Assembly: GCA_033675265.1 (NCBI GenBank)
Contig: JAUJYZ010001199.1
Coordinates: 48,501-112,500 of the forward strand
Length of the DNA: 64,000 nucleotides
Origin: Actinostola sp. cb2023
Lineage: Eukaryota; Cnidaria; Anthozoa; Actiniaria; Actinostolidae
Direction of reading: 5' to 3'
The notes under the pieces were generated by a model. That model made no database searches and was not told the origin of the DNA. It saw nothing but the letters and a program-made list of their open reading frames with translations. This document shows positions 11,776 to 24,929 of the stretch, piece by piece (the first letter of the stretch is position 1; every line of letters starts with the position of its first letter). Position numbers and translations under genes: made by a program.

Positions 11776-13573
11776 ATGGGACGATCTTCAAAAGACAAAC
11801 GAGACATCTACTATCGCCTTGCTAAGGAGGAAGGATGGAGAGCCCGTAGTGCCTTTAAACTGCTTCATTTGAATGAGGATTTTGACTTGTTTACTGGGGT
11901 AACGAGAGTGGTTGATTTGTGTGCAGCACCGGGCAGTTGGAGTCAAGTGTTGAGCAGAAAACTGATTCAAGAGAGAACTGAAAGAAAAGATGATGTTAAA
12001 ATAGTTGCTGTAGATCTGCAAGCAATGGCGCCTTTGCCTGGTGTCATTCAAATTCAAGGGGACATAACAAAGGTGCATACTGTGGGGGGTAGGGAGCACG
12101 TCAGGACAAAATTGTGGGGGGAAGGGTAAGGGGTAATGTGGCACCATTTTAATATAAATTGTATTGAAAATGAATTATATTTCAATGATAAACATGCAGA
12201 AATCAATAATAATAATAATTTATTAAATACTGCAGACATCATGTTATTGTATGTGGATTTTGGTGATTGAGGAATCCTGGGCATTTGAGGTGACATGCAG
12301 CTGCTCAGAAGAGCTGTTGTGATTGGATAATACAAAAAATAGAATTTATTATCTATTGTCTACTCGTTCTATTGTTTGTTTCTATTGTTTTACTCTAATA
12401 GTATTGACCCAATTAATAATAATAATTGGCATAGATCTTCTAGGGGTGGCATTGTGTGCAGGTTAACAATAAATGTATGGACTTTGAGGCGGATCATGTC
12501 ATATAAATTACTCTTACTTCCTTGTATTCCATGAAACACCAAACATCATAATTTATGAGTTACAAGCACAAATAGTGAAATTTGACCCAACATGCTTGCA
12601 TCCACTCATACATGTAATGCATGCCATCTTGTTCCAGGCCTCTACTGCAGAGCAGATTATTTCACATTTTGAAGGAGAACAAGCAGATCTGGTCATTTGT
12701 GATGGTGCACCAGATGTAACTGGTTTACATGATATTGACGAATACATCCAAGGACAACTACTTCTCGCTGCACTCAATATAACGACTCATGTCTTGAAGA
12801 AAGGTGGTAACTTTGTAGCTAAAATCTTCCGTGGCAAAGATGTGTCACTTTTGTATTCACAACTCAAGATATTTTTCCCTACAGTAACAATCTGTAAACC
12901 AAGGAGTAGTAGAAACTCTAGTATTGAGAGTTTTGTAGTTTGTCAGAATTATTGTCCCCCAGAAGGTTATAAGCCAACAATGTCAAACCCACTCTTGGAC
13001 AGTCATCAAAATCCAGACTTTGATAGGTAAGACTGTTTTTTTTTTGTAATTTGGTGTCCTTTATAATGTAAAAAAAATCCCTTTCTTCTTGTTCTTCATT
13101 TCCTTTTCCCACTTCCAGTTCTTTTAATGTCCTTTTCCATTTTGTCTTCCATTTTACTCTTTCATTCCCTCCTTTCTATTGTCTTCTTTCTTTCATTATC
13201 CTCTTCCCTCTTCCTTTTTTTCATTTTAGGATTTCATTGAAGCTATATAATAGTGTAACTGTTCTTGTTTTTTTCTTAGTTATCATCATCATAATATTAT
13301 TATCATAATATCAACATTTTATTTATCAGTCTTGATGGTGTGAATCGTGTTGTGGTTCCTTTCCTGGCCTGTGGAGATCTGAGTGCATATGACTCAGATC
13401 AGACGTACCTTTTAGAAACTAAGAAAGGAGAAGAGTATCAGTCCCTACCTCCAACTCAAGCTCCCATAAACCCACCCTATAAGACTGCATGTTACCTTAA
13501 AAAGAACAGTTTGTTAGCAACACAAGTGACTGGTGCTGCAGCAAGTGATGTGGTAGAGAAAAGCAGCAGTTGA
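11776..13573 (+). CDS. FTSJ1: FTSJ1/TRM7, tRNA 2'-O-ribose methyltransferase, 3 exons, 309 aa
   Basis: SAM-dependent enzyme of the FtsJ/RrmJ family that 2'-O-methylates positions 32 and 34 of the tRNA anticodon loop, with partner proteins (THADA/TRM732 and WDR6/TRM734), in the cytoplasm. Exons: 11776-12072, 12638-13026 and 13330-13573 (930 bp), all GT-AG with consistent phase. The start [20 protein letters not shown] matches the family N terminus almost exactly. The catalytic tetrad is intact: K28, D121 (CDGAPD), K161 (VAKIFRG) and E196 (SSIESF). The SAM-binding loop DLCAAPGSW begins at D47. Human FTSJ1 is about 20 residues longer, mostly in its variable tail. The gene shares a divergent promoter with TAF7. 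A candidate poly(A) signal AATAAA lies about 0.5 kb after the stop, near 14066. Confidence 0.96.
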
Positions 13574-13636
13574 TATATATTTGCCATAATACTGCTTATC
13601 TCTTAGGTAGAGTTGCTATTTTATCAACCTGTTAGT

Positions 13637-13698
13637 TAGCCTGATTTTCAGAAGGCTCATGTGCGTAATGACACATGAGCCGTCTCAAAATCAGGCTA
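13637..13698. mobile_element. 62-bp TAGCCTG hairpin element with perfect 9-bp TSD
   Basis: TAGCCTGATTTT and its mirror AAAATCAGGCTA bound a 62-bp element that folds into one hairpin. The direct repeat CCTGTTAGT flanks it exactly (13628-13636 and 13699-13707). It sits 64 bp after the FTSJ1 stop, in the likely 3' UTR. Confidence 0.85.
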
Positions 13699-15950
13699 CC
13701 TGTTAGTATAGTAGCCAAAAACATGACTTGTTAATGGCTCCCTTGCTTGGTAAACAAGATTTTTCTTAATTAAATGTGTTCATAAACCTTTTGCTACACC
13801 TGGATGTTATGTAGTATTTACAATGTGAGTGGCAATGTTGTATCTAAATAGGATACAACATTCACTCATATTGTAATTATTACTTATGATATTGTTTAAT
13901 CATTGTTTGAGGTAGGCGTTTCAACCAGAATTGTAGTCAATATCTGATTGAGATGAAAAGAATATAATAACTGTTCTTTTAGCATTCAATTCTCATTCCG
14001 ATTGCTTGACCGCACTGAACAATGAAAGTTTCGTATTATAGCTTAGTTAAGATATCGATTGTTTAATAAATATTTTATTCCTTTTCATACTTGGTAGTTT
14101 TTGAATAGAGTTGATTGCTCATTAAGACATATACAAAGTTTCTTGGAAATTGTATGGGAGTTACAAGGTAGCCACATGACCAGAATGCTGAGCACAGATT
14201 GGACAGCTGCCTAATGAATTATTAATGAATATTATAAGTAAATTTAGTGCACAAGTTGTTTGGGTGAATTATTATTCCATGATGTAGTACATAAAGTAAC
14301 AACTGACTCATCTTTGGGTTTATAGGAAAATGAAATTTTCTAAGTTAAGTTAAATTGCACACAATAAATTATTATTATCTACATCTACATTTATTGAGTC
14401 GGAAACGGTCATTAGACATCATACACTAACATACATCAATATTTTTATGTTATTTTTTAAGTGGTATTTCCATATGTTGTGGTTTTGTGTTATACTTGCA
14501 TAATCCATTCAGGTAAATCCTTTAAAACTAATAAGCCCAAAATCATAACTTACCCACAGTTAAACTATAAACCAAATAAAACAACCCACAGAAACATTTA
14601 AACCACAACATGTTGTGTTGCTTATTTGAATAGTAGACTTTAAAATTATATGGAGTTACAAGTGGTAATTATTACAGCAAAGGGGTTACACGTGACGCAT
14701 GATTTGGCCCAAAAATGGTGTGTGAATCATGAAAAACACTTCATAAACAAAGATAAAACCATGATCCGTGAATTTGCAAGAAAGACGTGTGTGAAATGGC
14801 TAAATGATTCTTTTTAGTCGTGAATTTACGCAAAAATGGCACATGAAGCGTGATCACAACCACCCCCCACCCCCCCTTCCTCTTTGCTACCATTACAGCG
14901 TAAAGCCTACAAGTTGCAAAACTCACATAACTTCTGCCAGTAGTCAGTGAGAAAGGAAATTAGTCTGAGAGAGAATTGGTTTTGTTTAGAATGTACGTAA
15001 TTGAAGCACAAAATTGTGTATATGTCGTAATCACTTTCTTTTGATAATTCACTGCAGTAGTGACATATGCTGACAGGAAGATTGTAGTTTGGAAAGTCAG
15101 GAACATCTAGGCAGTCAGTCTAATGTAAGTATATGATTATTATTGTTATTATATCAGTTTTCTGTTAGTATTGCTTATATGGCTTTTCATTGTTATATTT
15201 GATTTTTGGTGGATATAACCATGAAACAATATTTTATGTTATTTGCCTTGAGCATTATTAATTTGCTCTAAGGTAAGAAAACAAAATTTATACAGTACAT
15301 GAAGTCCAACTTATAGGTTTCTGATATTTTCTACTTTATACAGTAATGACCAGCAGGTTAGTTATCAATGGTAATAATAGTATGTTTTGACAAAAACATG
15401 GCTTCAAACTTCACCCACCCCACCTTGATAGTACACATGTAGTTTTGAGATCAGTAATATTTGCAAAGATGTCTCTCGGAAATTCAAGTGCTTTGAAATT
15501 AACAAAGTTTGGAAAAAAAACTAATTCAGAAATTTCAAAGTGAACTAAATAGCAACAGCTTTGAATAATAACAGTAAGTCTCAATGTTTTACTGCGGTTC
15601 TCAGTATTATGCAATTTCAGACATTCAAACAGTCAGCTGGAACTTGGTTTTTCGCTTCTGTCAATCAAATTCAAAACTCCAATAAATTCAAAACTAAATA
15701 CATTCTTCGACCAAATTAATGATCCATAATTTAGCTCAAACTCATATTTTGTTTCCATTTGGTGGGTCTACCGACTTTTATTTTTGAGTTTTCTGATTTT
15801 TTTATGTTGATTAATTGACAAGCGAAAAACCAAATTACAAGCCAACTGCTTAAATGTTTGAGTTTGCATAATATTAAGAATTGCAGTAACAGAGAGAAAA
15901 TAAAATAGATCAATAGAATGTACCGGTACATGTATATATACAATTATATA

Positions 15951-16124
15951 CACTCGATTGCAGAAAGATTGTAGTATACATTAAAAACAAAATATCTAAT
16001 GAGATTATACAAGATATCTAATAAGATGCAAAGTGTGAAACATTTTAGCATGTTTGACATTTTGAATCTCATTAGATATCTTGTATCTCATAATTGTATA
16101 CTACAACTTTTCTGCAATTGAGTG
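15951..16124. mobile_element. TA-flanked MITE, CACTCGATTGCAG family
   Basis: Ends CACTCGATTGCAGAAAG and CTTTTCTGCAATTGAGTG are inverted over about 30 bp and the element is flanked by TA. Inner ATATCTAATGAGATT-type sequence is also inverted, giving a near full-length hairpin of 174 bp. Confidence 0.7.
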
Positions 16125-17028
16125 TATATATAGTATGTGCAGAAATGAATACACATTTAAATAAGTGCCAAAGTATATGCCAACACTGCCTCTGGCAAGA
16201 GAAATAAAATATTACTAAGCAAAAAGCAAGTGTAAATATTAATGTTCTTTCAATATGTTGCGTAAAAGAAACAATATGTTTGAGAATACCTCATCACTTC
16301 TTCATCAAAGTCTTGCTTTATTATTATGAATTCAATACCAACAATTTATTCTTTTTTTGACTTCTTTTTGAAAATTAGAAATATCAGTGATGTGTTTATA
16401 ATAACCAATATGAAGTGTAATATAATAAACTGATGCAGGAATATATATATTATTTTCTGTGGCAATATTTTATACCGTGGTTGTCCTCAGCTAACCGGCA
16501 ACTGGTTGGGTTATGTCAACCACAATATCTCTGTAAGTAACTGAACTTTAATGCATCGAGAGTCTCGTGTTAGTTTTGAACTGCTTGTGATACTCACCGC
16601 CGTCTGTTCAGTGTCTAAATTTTTTTGACATTCACTGCTTGATGAATAGAGTAGCATGTCAATAACAAATATATTCAAAAGTATTTTATTGTTTTCGTCT
16701 AAAAGCAGACATACATGTATACTACACAAATCTACTCCAGTAAATCCTAAATGACAACAATCACTTTTCTTTTTTTTATGCTAGTGATTTTCAAATAATT
16801 TTACAGATTAAACCATTTGATGGTTTGATGACAAACAGTAACATTATTATGTGCATGCTATTGGTAGTAGACACATGCTCTTCTAAATGTAAAACACCAA
16901 AATATTTCATAGAAGTACACAAACTCAGCATCTTGTTTTCCTAAAACAGTATATAAATTTACATAGACAATGGATGGACAACTATACAAATAAAGATTGA
17001 ACAACAAATAATTATTTTAATATTATTA

Positions 17029-17151
17029 AGGCCTAGTCTAGACGTCGTGCTAATCAGGAGCTGTTCTCATTTAATACAATAGATAATGAGGCAGCTTCTT
17101 TTGAAATAATTAAGAATGGCTCTTGGAAAGTGCAGCGTTTGAACTAGACCT
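17029..17151. mobile_element. Short MITE, AGGCCTAGTCTAGACG ends
   Basis: AGGCCTAGTCTAGACG at the left is mirrored with changes by CGTTTGAACTAGACCT at the right, 123 bp in all. It lies in the presumed MAML 3' UTR or just beyond. Confidence 0.5.
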
Positions 17152-17884
17152 AACAGAAAAATCTACAAAATAATAGTCTTAAAACACAGTCTTAGCAATG
17201 AAAAGATAATAATTATTAAAATTCATGCCCTAGCATAAATTTGTATTGCACTGCAATATCTATAGATAATATATGTTTTTTTTATTTCAAAATTCAGATT
17301 AAAAGATATTAATTGAAATATAAAAGTTGTACCTTCGTTCTCTTTGAACATGCTTTGAGCAATATTTTGATTCAGAGTCACTGGAGACACAGTATTGAAA
17401 AGCATCATGCTTTACAAAACAGAGTTTTCAAATATTGAACTCTTTAAATCAACTCTATGACAAGAAACCTCACTTGTCACCTCAAACTAAGCATTTGGGG
17501 ACATTTCATTGTAACAAGAACCAATAACATATTGAATTAAAGACAAATGAATAAGCCATAAATTTACAAATATTGTACATTTTGGTTTTGGCAGAAAAAA
17601 TTCAACTAGCCTTATGGAGTGCATTGTTCATAAGGAACTCTACAAAGATGTGGTTTGATAGTTGACAACATCAATGAGTTTTGGTTTCTTATCAAGATTG
17701 TTGGTAGAGTTACAATGTAATCTATTCTCCTAAACTAATCTTGGCTACATTCAAGTAAAGCAATTCCAGAAAAGACTCCTTTTTTCAATAAAATGCTGAA
17801 ACAAGTCAGTATATAACCTGAACATAATTATGTACTACAAATATGTATGTGACAGTAACTTTGCTACAACAACTGATGGACTAG

Positions 17885-20500
17885 TTAGCCAATAATTTCA
17901 CCTAATAAGTCAAGGTTTGGTATGGAGCCAGTATAAGTGGTCTCCAAATTATTGAGAGCTCCTGATGATTGATCTAGTAGAGATGTAAATGAAGGTGCCT
18001 TTTCAAGGGCACCTATTGGAGAAAACGGGTTGTAATGAGAGTCACTACTTGGTGTTGATGCCAGGTCAGTAAGAGCCAAAGGATCACTAAATGTCGGCCC
18101 CCTTGTATTCTTGGGAATATTCTTTCTTGCTGAATATTTCATCTCTTGTGATTGAGCATTTGAATCTCTCATGTTTGTCGCATAATCTAAACTTTGCTGA
18201 TCAGTTCTTTGTTGCATTGCCCTTGCCTGTGACATAGAAGACGGTCCATTCCTTTGGGGCAACTGCATAAGTCCTTGCAAACCTGATTGTGATGCAAAAG
18301 AAGTCCGACTGTTGTAATTATATCCAGTAGGTGGATTAATTCTGGCATCAATCACTGCATTGGATGGGTTTGCCCCAGGTATATTGTTTCTCATTTGATT
18401 CATTTGTGCTTGGTATCCAGGATGAGGTCCTGAGGCAGGGAGGGACCCCCCTGGGTGAGCAGGCCCTGCTGGGTGAGCAGGCCCTGCAGGCCCATAATTA
18501 GCAACAGGTTGACTCACACTGCGATGATACAAAGGAAATGAATTCCGTCGATTATAATTATGGTATGAAGTAGAAGACAAATCAGTTTGCTGTGCATGCT
18601 GTTGATTTGGAACTTGTTGGTCACCAAGTGGATACTGATTCATTGGATAGTGTTCAAGGTATTCCTGTGTTGGCATGGAGAGTTGGCGTGTAAAAGGAGC
18701 CTGGCTTGATCGAATATTTTGAAAACCACTGTTAGAATATGCTGGAAGATTTTGCATTGGCATTCCATTGTATTGTGATTGGGGCATGGATTGGTGTGTT
18801 TGGTATGGTGGGTATGTTGATTGTTCTGGGATAGTAGGATGTGAAAGTCGTTGAGGCATACCCTGTTGTCCCATTCTAGAATACAAAGCCTGTTGTTGTT
18901 GTTGTTGTTGTTGCTGTGCCTGGGTCTGCATCATTCGTTGGTATTGTAATGACATTGTAGAGTTACTTGGGAACCCTGTGGACATTATTACATTGTGATT
19001 CTGATCTTTTGTTGAATACATATTTCCATACTGGTCACTGTTGGTTGCCATGGATCCACGAAATCGATTGGCTGCTGAAAACTGAGCAGGTTGCATAGAG
19101 CTCTGTAACTGTTGTTGTGATCCAGAAACTGCAAATCTAATAGCATCAATAAACTGCATTTGTGGGGACCTGAATTGCTGACTATTATCTTGTTCCTGAC
19201 CTTCCAAGTAGCCTGGATTTGCTTGAGCTCTCTGACTTTGGGCTTGTCTAGCCAGCTGTTGTAAGTGTAGGGCCGTTGGTCCAGGAGGGCCCTGTGTACC
19301 GGGAGTGGGGTATGGGTTTTGTTGTGCCGTAGATGGATTCTGAACACTTGGATTTTGTTGTTGAGGATTCAAAGAATCTCTTGTTACGGGATCGATTTGT
19401 GATTGTTGTCGTGATATCTGATGATGTTGCGAAGAAATATCCGGATTTATTCCTGCACTCTTATAAATATCGCTATTGCTAATCCTCTCAAGAACTAGTT
19501 CAAAATCGTTTAGTTGTTGTTGTAGTTCCTGACCAGCAATAGAATCAGCGGCTTTGCTTTCCGTACTAGATCGAGTCGAGTTGCTCAACCCATTAGTTAA
19601 AGCACCAGTGGTTCGAATATTGCGTCCGCCATCACAAGTAACTGCAACAGAATGCGATTCTTGCTTGAACTCGGTCGGCGGTAAAGAGTTCGGCGATGCT
19701 ACTCGGTTGGCATTTTGAAAAGCCTTCGAAGTGTGTGTTCCCGAGGTTGCTAACAATGGCGAACTCCTCGAACTATCCCCAACAAAGTGTCCGTTACTTC
19801 CAACTATTGGGGCAGTCGTCAGGTTTTCGGAATTCATTGAGTCTGATTGACTACCGGGGAGAGTTTGTTGGTCGCTAGAGTGCATAGATATTTGATGTTC
19901 ATGCGACAGACCAGGATTGTGGATATCATCGGTTCTTGGATATTTCGACAAACTTTCACCGATTTGGCCATTTTCACCATCGCAGCTCATGTGCATGTTA
20001 TTTATCCCCTGGTCATGTTTCCGCTTTAAGATAATTTGCTGCTGTGAAGAAAAAATTCATAAACCTTAGCTTACCTCCATACAGAAAGCATGTGCTCACA
20101 AAATATACATTCAAACAATCGAGTTTTCATCAACAATTACGCTGAAAAAACCCTCGCCGAGTGCAAGAACTGGCAAGTTTCGGTGTCTCATTCAAGACTA
20201 AACTAGTTACATTACCTGGAGAATTGCATTTGTAGATTTGAGTTCGAGTCCATTTGACGGATGTTCGATCTTCGTTACTATCTCTTGTTGTTTTATTTTG
20301 TTCAGCAGCTTCGTATTGCGACCTTCCAATACCCGCTTATGAAGCACTAAAGCTTCTTGCCTCTCCTGGTCCTCTATCACTGCTAACGAACGCTCCTGCT
20401 TCGACTGGCAATCCGAATGACGCCTTCTATATGTCTCAATTCGTTCCCGAAGTTTAACCACAACATCTCGATGTTTGGGAGTCATACATTTCTCGTCCAT
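17885..20500 (-). CDS. MAML: Mastermind-like Notch transcriptional co-activator, 2 exons, 813 aa
   Basis: Nuclear co-activator that binds the composite surface formed by the Notch intracellular domain and CSL/RBPJ, then recruits p300/CBP. Exon 1 is 20216-20500 (95 codons) and exon 2 is 17885-20041 (718 codons plus stop), joined phase 0 across a 174-bp intron. Residues about 8-70 form the MamL-1 helix: TPKHRDVVVKLRERIE, YRRRHSDC, then QERQEALVLHKRVLEG, which follows the vertebrate MAML N terminus. A basic LKRKHD element opens exon 2. The remainder is low-complexity Q/N/S/P/M sequence with a polyglutamine run near residue 470. A short amphipathic segment, QELQQQLNDFELVLERIS, lies near 266-283 and may be a co-activator contact (inference). 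Recognition rests mainly on the N-terminal helix; the tail is too low in complexity to align. The exon layout, one helix exon followed by a giant exon, resembles the vertebrate MAML pattern. The start is the first ATG, in good context. Confidence 0.88.
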
Positions 20501-22230
20501 TTTGCAATAGACCAAGAGTGTCTCTCTAACTCGTTTCGGACCTCGATCGATCCGCAGAATGACCTGAACGTTGAAACAGTCTCCACAAAGAGAGATATTT
20601 TTGTTCCTACGACCTTCACATCGGTTCTTCTCTCAGTTTTCTAGCGACATGATAAAACTACAACACACATCATGTATACACACATTCGAGACACTCTTCT
20701 CGATTAGCAATGTATCGAGGGTCGACTACTCCCTGACGTCACAAATCTGTCACACAGAAGAACTTAGCGTTTGATCAGCGAAATTGATTCCTTGTTGAAT
20801 ATTGTCTCAAAAATGACCTAAAATCCTAGAAATGCTCACCATATATAGGTGAATTGAATCGTCAAAGAAAAGAAAAAATGATGATGAAATACCATTGCTA
20901 AATCTACAAGTACTTGTTTTCGTCTACAGTATTATCAATATGATTTCGAAATATAACATAAACACGGCACTACTGAAGGACTTCTCTCAACAGTTTATCT
21001 GTATTTTTTATTATTATGCAACTATTTCCCGATATTAACGGTAATGTTTGTTTACCTCCACCCACATTTTTCGACGACAAGGAAAGGATGGTTCGTCGTT
21101 CATCTCGAATCATAATTCAAAACATTCAAAACAATCGTCGTTTTCTGATCAGAAGATAGATTCTTGTTTGATGAACGCAAAGCCTGCTGAGCAATACTGG
21201 CCTGTGATTGGTTGGATTCCGCGAGAAGTTGTTTATGTTGATGTGACAGACCAAATGATTGGAACCTTTGCACGAACAGTCTATTCATAAAATCCGTAAT
21301 CGCGCTTGGTTGCAGAAGGCTGATTGATCTACAATATATAGTGTCGAACTTTACTCGTAATATTTAACTTATTAAAGGGCAACGAAGCCTCTCCCTCTTT
21401 CACTTGCTAAATATTCAAGGTTCATGTTTTTTTGTCAGTATGTATGTTTTCCATATGGTCGTAAATCTTACGTTGCTTGGTATTCCGCCACGCCGACCGA
21501 TGTAGTAGTAGCGCTAGAAATTGTATTTATTTTCTTAACAGTGCAGTAAGCCGTCCTTGTATGCTTAAAACATTAACGGGGAAGAAGATTAAAGTTTGAT
21601 AGCGCAAGCGTTAATACCATGAATGATATGCCAGTAGTGACTTGAATGTACACACTTAAATTCTGACTTCTTTGTACCACTGTATATAGAGTCTGTTTTG
21701 TACTTCATTTAGACCTCTCAACTAAATCAATGAGAACAAAATGGAGTTTATAGAAGTGAAGAACTTCGTCGGTGTTTGAGAGTTGTCCATGTGCTTGTTG
21801 GCCGGCGGTGTGCGGTTAGTCGCGTAATGGTTGGTGGTGAAGTACGGAATGGATTTCACATCGCGAGAGGGTTTCGAACGACAAGAATGGAAAGTATTAT
21901 AAACGAATGCTTTGTGTAAGGAATCATTGTAAATGACTTTAGACAGTCTTTAGATGGGGTTCCATTCCCAGACCGTTATAGCGGGCATTTCTGAACAAAA
22001 GGCCATACTAAAAGGTTCAAATGTAGCAACGTCTGCTTTATATTGAAGTCTGAAGTCTTTTATTTTCACAGTATCGCTTTTTTAAAACAGCTTATTTTGA
22101 CGTGGCTAAGTCTTGATGGTTGCTATCATAGGCCTGATCGATAGTGTTGACTAGAAACCAGGCAGCAACATGATTTATTACACGTTCATAATTAACATAT
22201 ACAAGAAATTAATAATAATTTTATAAATAA
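20501..22230. other. MAML upstream region
   Basis: It should contain the Mastermind-like promoter and 5' UTR. No motif can be assigned with confidence, and short open frames here (for example 21048-21290) show no recognisable protein. Confidence 0.4.
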
Positions 22231-22402
<172 letters not shown>

Positions 22403-22403
22403 T

Positions 22404-22542
22404 AGTGCAAACACTAAAACCGTGAAACAGTACAAACTATTTAGTGCTAAATAGCACCAATGGAACAATAGAAAACAATGGACATTGCACTATTTAGTGC
22501 TAATTAAAGTTAGCACTGTTTCATTGTTTTAGTGTTTGCACT
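22404..22542. mobile_element. MITE with AGTGCAAACACTAAAAC ends
   Basis: AGTGCAAACACTAAAAC is mirrored at the right as GTTTTAGTGTTTGCACT, and inner TGAAACAGT / ACTGTTTCA plus TATTTAGTGCTA copies are also inverted. It abuts the AAT microsatellite, a common MITE insertion context. Confidence 0.65.
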
Positions 22543-24268
22543 CTAATAATAAATCATCATCATCATCATACACTTTAGCGTATTTAGCACTACTTCACTC
22601 TAATATTTATTTTGTTTTCTATTGTGCTCATCTGACTATTACACCTCTAATTAGTACACTTTGTTTCATGGGTTAATGAAAACCACTCTAAACCTGGGCA
22701 CTACTAATTAGCTGTCAATAGCTGTCAGTGTTTATTAGATGCAAAGGAACAAAAGAAAACAAAAGAGCGAGCACGTCTAATAGTGTGTATTGTTGTAGTT
22801 AGTAATGCTCAGGTTTATTGGAATCACTCTACAAGTATTTTTAATAAACAGCTACAGTGCCACTGCGAATAATTATAATGATAATAATTATGACAAGTAG
22901 CCAGGAGTAATAATTATAATTTACAGATGGTGGCGATGGCGATGTCACTAATTTCTTATAATCAAGCATTTAATTTCTGATTAATTACTATTATTATTAT
23001 TAATTGTAACAGCGCCATTGAACCTCGTAATTGGCGCTATATAAATCTATTATTATTATAATTATTAAATACTAAATAGTAATATTTAGTAATAATAGCA
23101 ATTAACGATCAATCATCGCTATCATTCAGTGTCATCATCATCAGTATTATCACTAACATTGCTATGTTTACAATTAGTATTATTGTTGATGATTATCATT
23201 ATTACCGCCTTTATCATTCATCTGATTTGCCTTCACTGATTTTGTTTATTCCAACCTTTACACCTATATGACTAGCTACCCTAATATCCAAAGTAATATA
23301 GCTTGTTTGAGTGTTAGCCTCTTTGTTAGTGATTCGATGACACTGTTCATGATTTGACACATTTTTTTGAGAAATGCACTTTAACTGTACTTCTAACCAC
23401 GCCAACGCAGTTCCGAAGGAGCTCAAGATTGAACTTCAATTGATAAATAAATGTTTTTTTGCTTCTGTCATCATTAGAGTCTACATGTGCCCGGTGTATT
23501 GGGCTTCAGATACTCTTGGCTGATACCTGATGGAAAATAAATAATAATATATTTCAGTTGGAATTCTTCATAGAGGTTTTATTCTTCCGGGTCGTTATGC
23601 ATCAGGTCCTTGGCCCATCGTCAAGGTTTAAAGCACAACACCACTTTAATGCTTTTTTGCTTCCAACCCCTGATGGGCCAAGGACCCGAAAGTTCGGCTA
23701 ATTAAAACTGCAAGCAAACTAGACTTTCTAAAAGTCCTCGGCCCTTTTATTTTTTTTACTGGCGGGACTTCGCTCGAAAACACGTTAAATAAGGCTCCTT
23801 TAGTTAATTAAACACCATGAGAGTGGACGACTTGTAGCAAGTCTACAAGCAAACACACGTGGTCTTTTTTACCATTTTATTTTACTTAGAGTGATTGCAA
23901 CTAACCCGTGAAATAAAAATTAGATGTTAGTGTGTAATAGTCAAGCAGTCACAAAAGAAAACAATGGAAATAAAGTCTACTAGTGTCTATTCAGGGCCGT
24001 ACATAGCCCAAAATTCAAGGGGGGGCAGTAGGTGTTTAAAGCAAAAAATAAATGAAAATAGTACAGTTCTCAGTACTTTTTGATATATTCTTCGCCTTGC
24101 TAGGCTCCTGCAGTACGACCCTGCTATTAGTCTACTAAACAAACTCTCCATTATGTTTTCAAAGCAACTAAAATTCAGAAAAGAATATTGTTTTACAGCT
24201 CTTCAGCGATTGTGAAATAGGAACCCCTGGTACTTACAGCGATCGTGTCCCCTCTCGATTTCTTACTA

Positions 24269-24780
24269 CAGTCAACTCTCCGCTAACGGACACTCTCGTA
24301 AGGGGACAGCTCTACTTGACACCTTTTCAAATCCCCCCTTCCAGTCAAACTCTGTATTTACACATTCCCGTAAGCGGACACTCTCTCGTAAGCGGACGCG
24401 GACACTTTTGAAAATGAAAATTGGATTTTTCTTTTGTTTACGCTCTCTCGTAAGCGGACACACCATATAATAATGGACTTTCGGCAATGGAATTTGTCTT
24501 TAATTTGCAATAAATCAACAAAAATATGACCTTTTACAGAGCAACAGAACAGTGGGGATCGGTTTTGTCAAATCTCCATTTGACCGCGGGGAAGCAAGGT
24601 GTACGGTTCAGTTGCTATTTTTCTCTACCGATTAAAACGTAATTAACTCTCCCGTAAGCGGACATCCACCCTATTTTTCTTTGGTGTCCGCTTACGGGAA
24701 TAGTTCTCATAAGCGGACAGCTCTACTAACGGACACTTTTTTCAATTCCCGAGGGTGTCCGCTTACGAGAGAGTTGACTG
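24269..24780. mobile_element. pogo/Tigger-like non-autonomous element, 512 bp
   Basis: Ends CAGTCAACTCTCCGCTAACG and GCTTACGAGAGAGTTGACTG are inverted, and TA flanks both sides. CAGTCAA-type ends with TA duplication are typical of pogo/Tigger elements of the Tc1/mariner superfamily. Internal copies of GTAAGCGGACA in both orientations (near 24370, 24395, 24450, 24655, 24690, 24710) suggest repeated end duplication. No transposase is present. Confidence 0.8.
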
Positions 24781-24893
24781 TATCTCAATCTAAGTTTTTG
24801 CTATCGGCGTGTCCGCTAGCCCCAGCTGAATCACTGTTGACAGATAGAAAGGAGAATCAAACGGGCGTAACTTATGAGAAACACGGATAGAAG

Positions 24894-24929
24894 TAGCCTG
24901 TATTGCAGGCGTTCCTGGTTGGCAGGCTA
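24894..24929. mobile_element. Candidate 36-bp TAGCCTG hairpin
   Basis: TAGCCTGTATTGCAGGCG ... GGCAGGCTA spans 36 bp. The flanks ggatagaag and ggatgagaag match apart from one inserted base, suggesting an eroded 9-bp duplication. It is very short, so chance is possible. Confidence 0.4.

Larger units (their letters stand above)
13708..17884. other. FTSJ1-MAML tail-to-tail interval
   Basis: About 4.2 kb with no recognised gene. It should hold the two 3' UTRs. Two MITEs are present (15951-16124 and 17029-17151), and AT-rich sequence fills the rest. A C-rich patch lies near 14860. I see no RNA gene. Confidence 0.6.
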
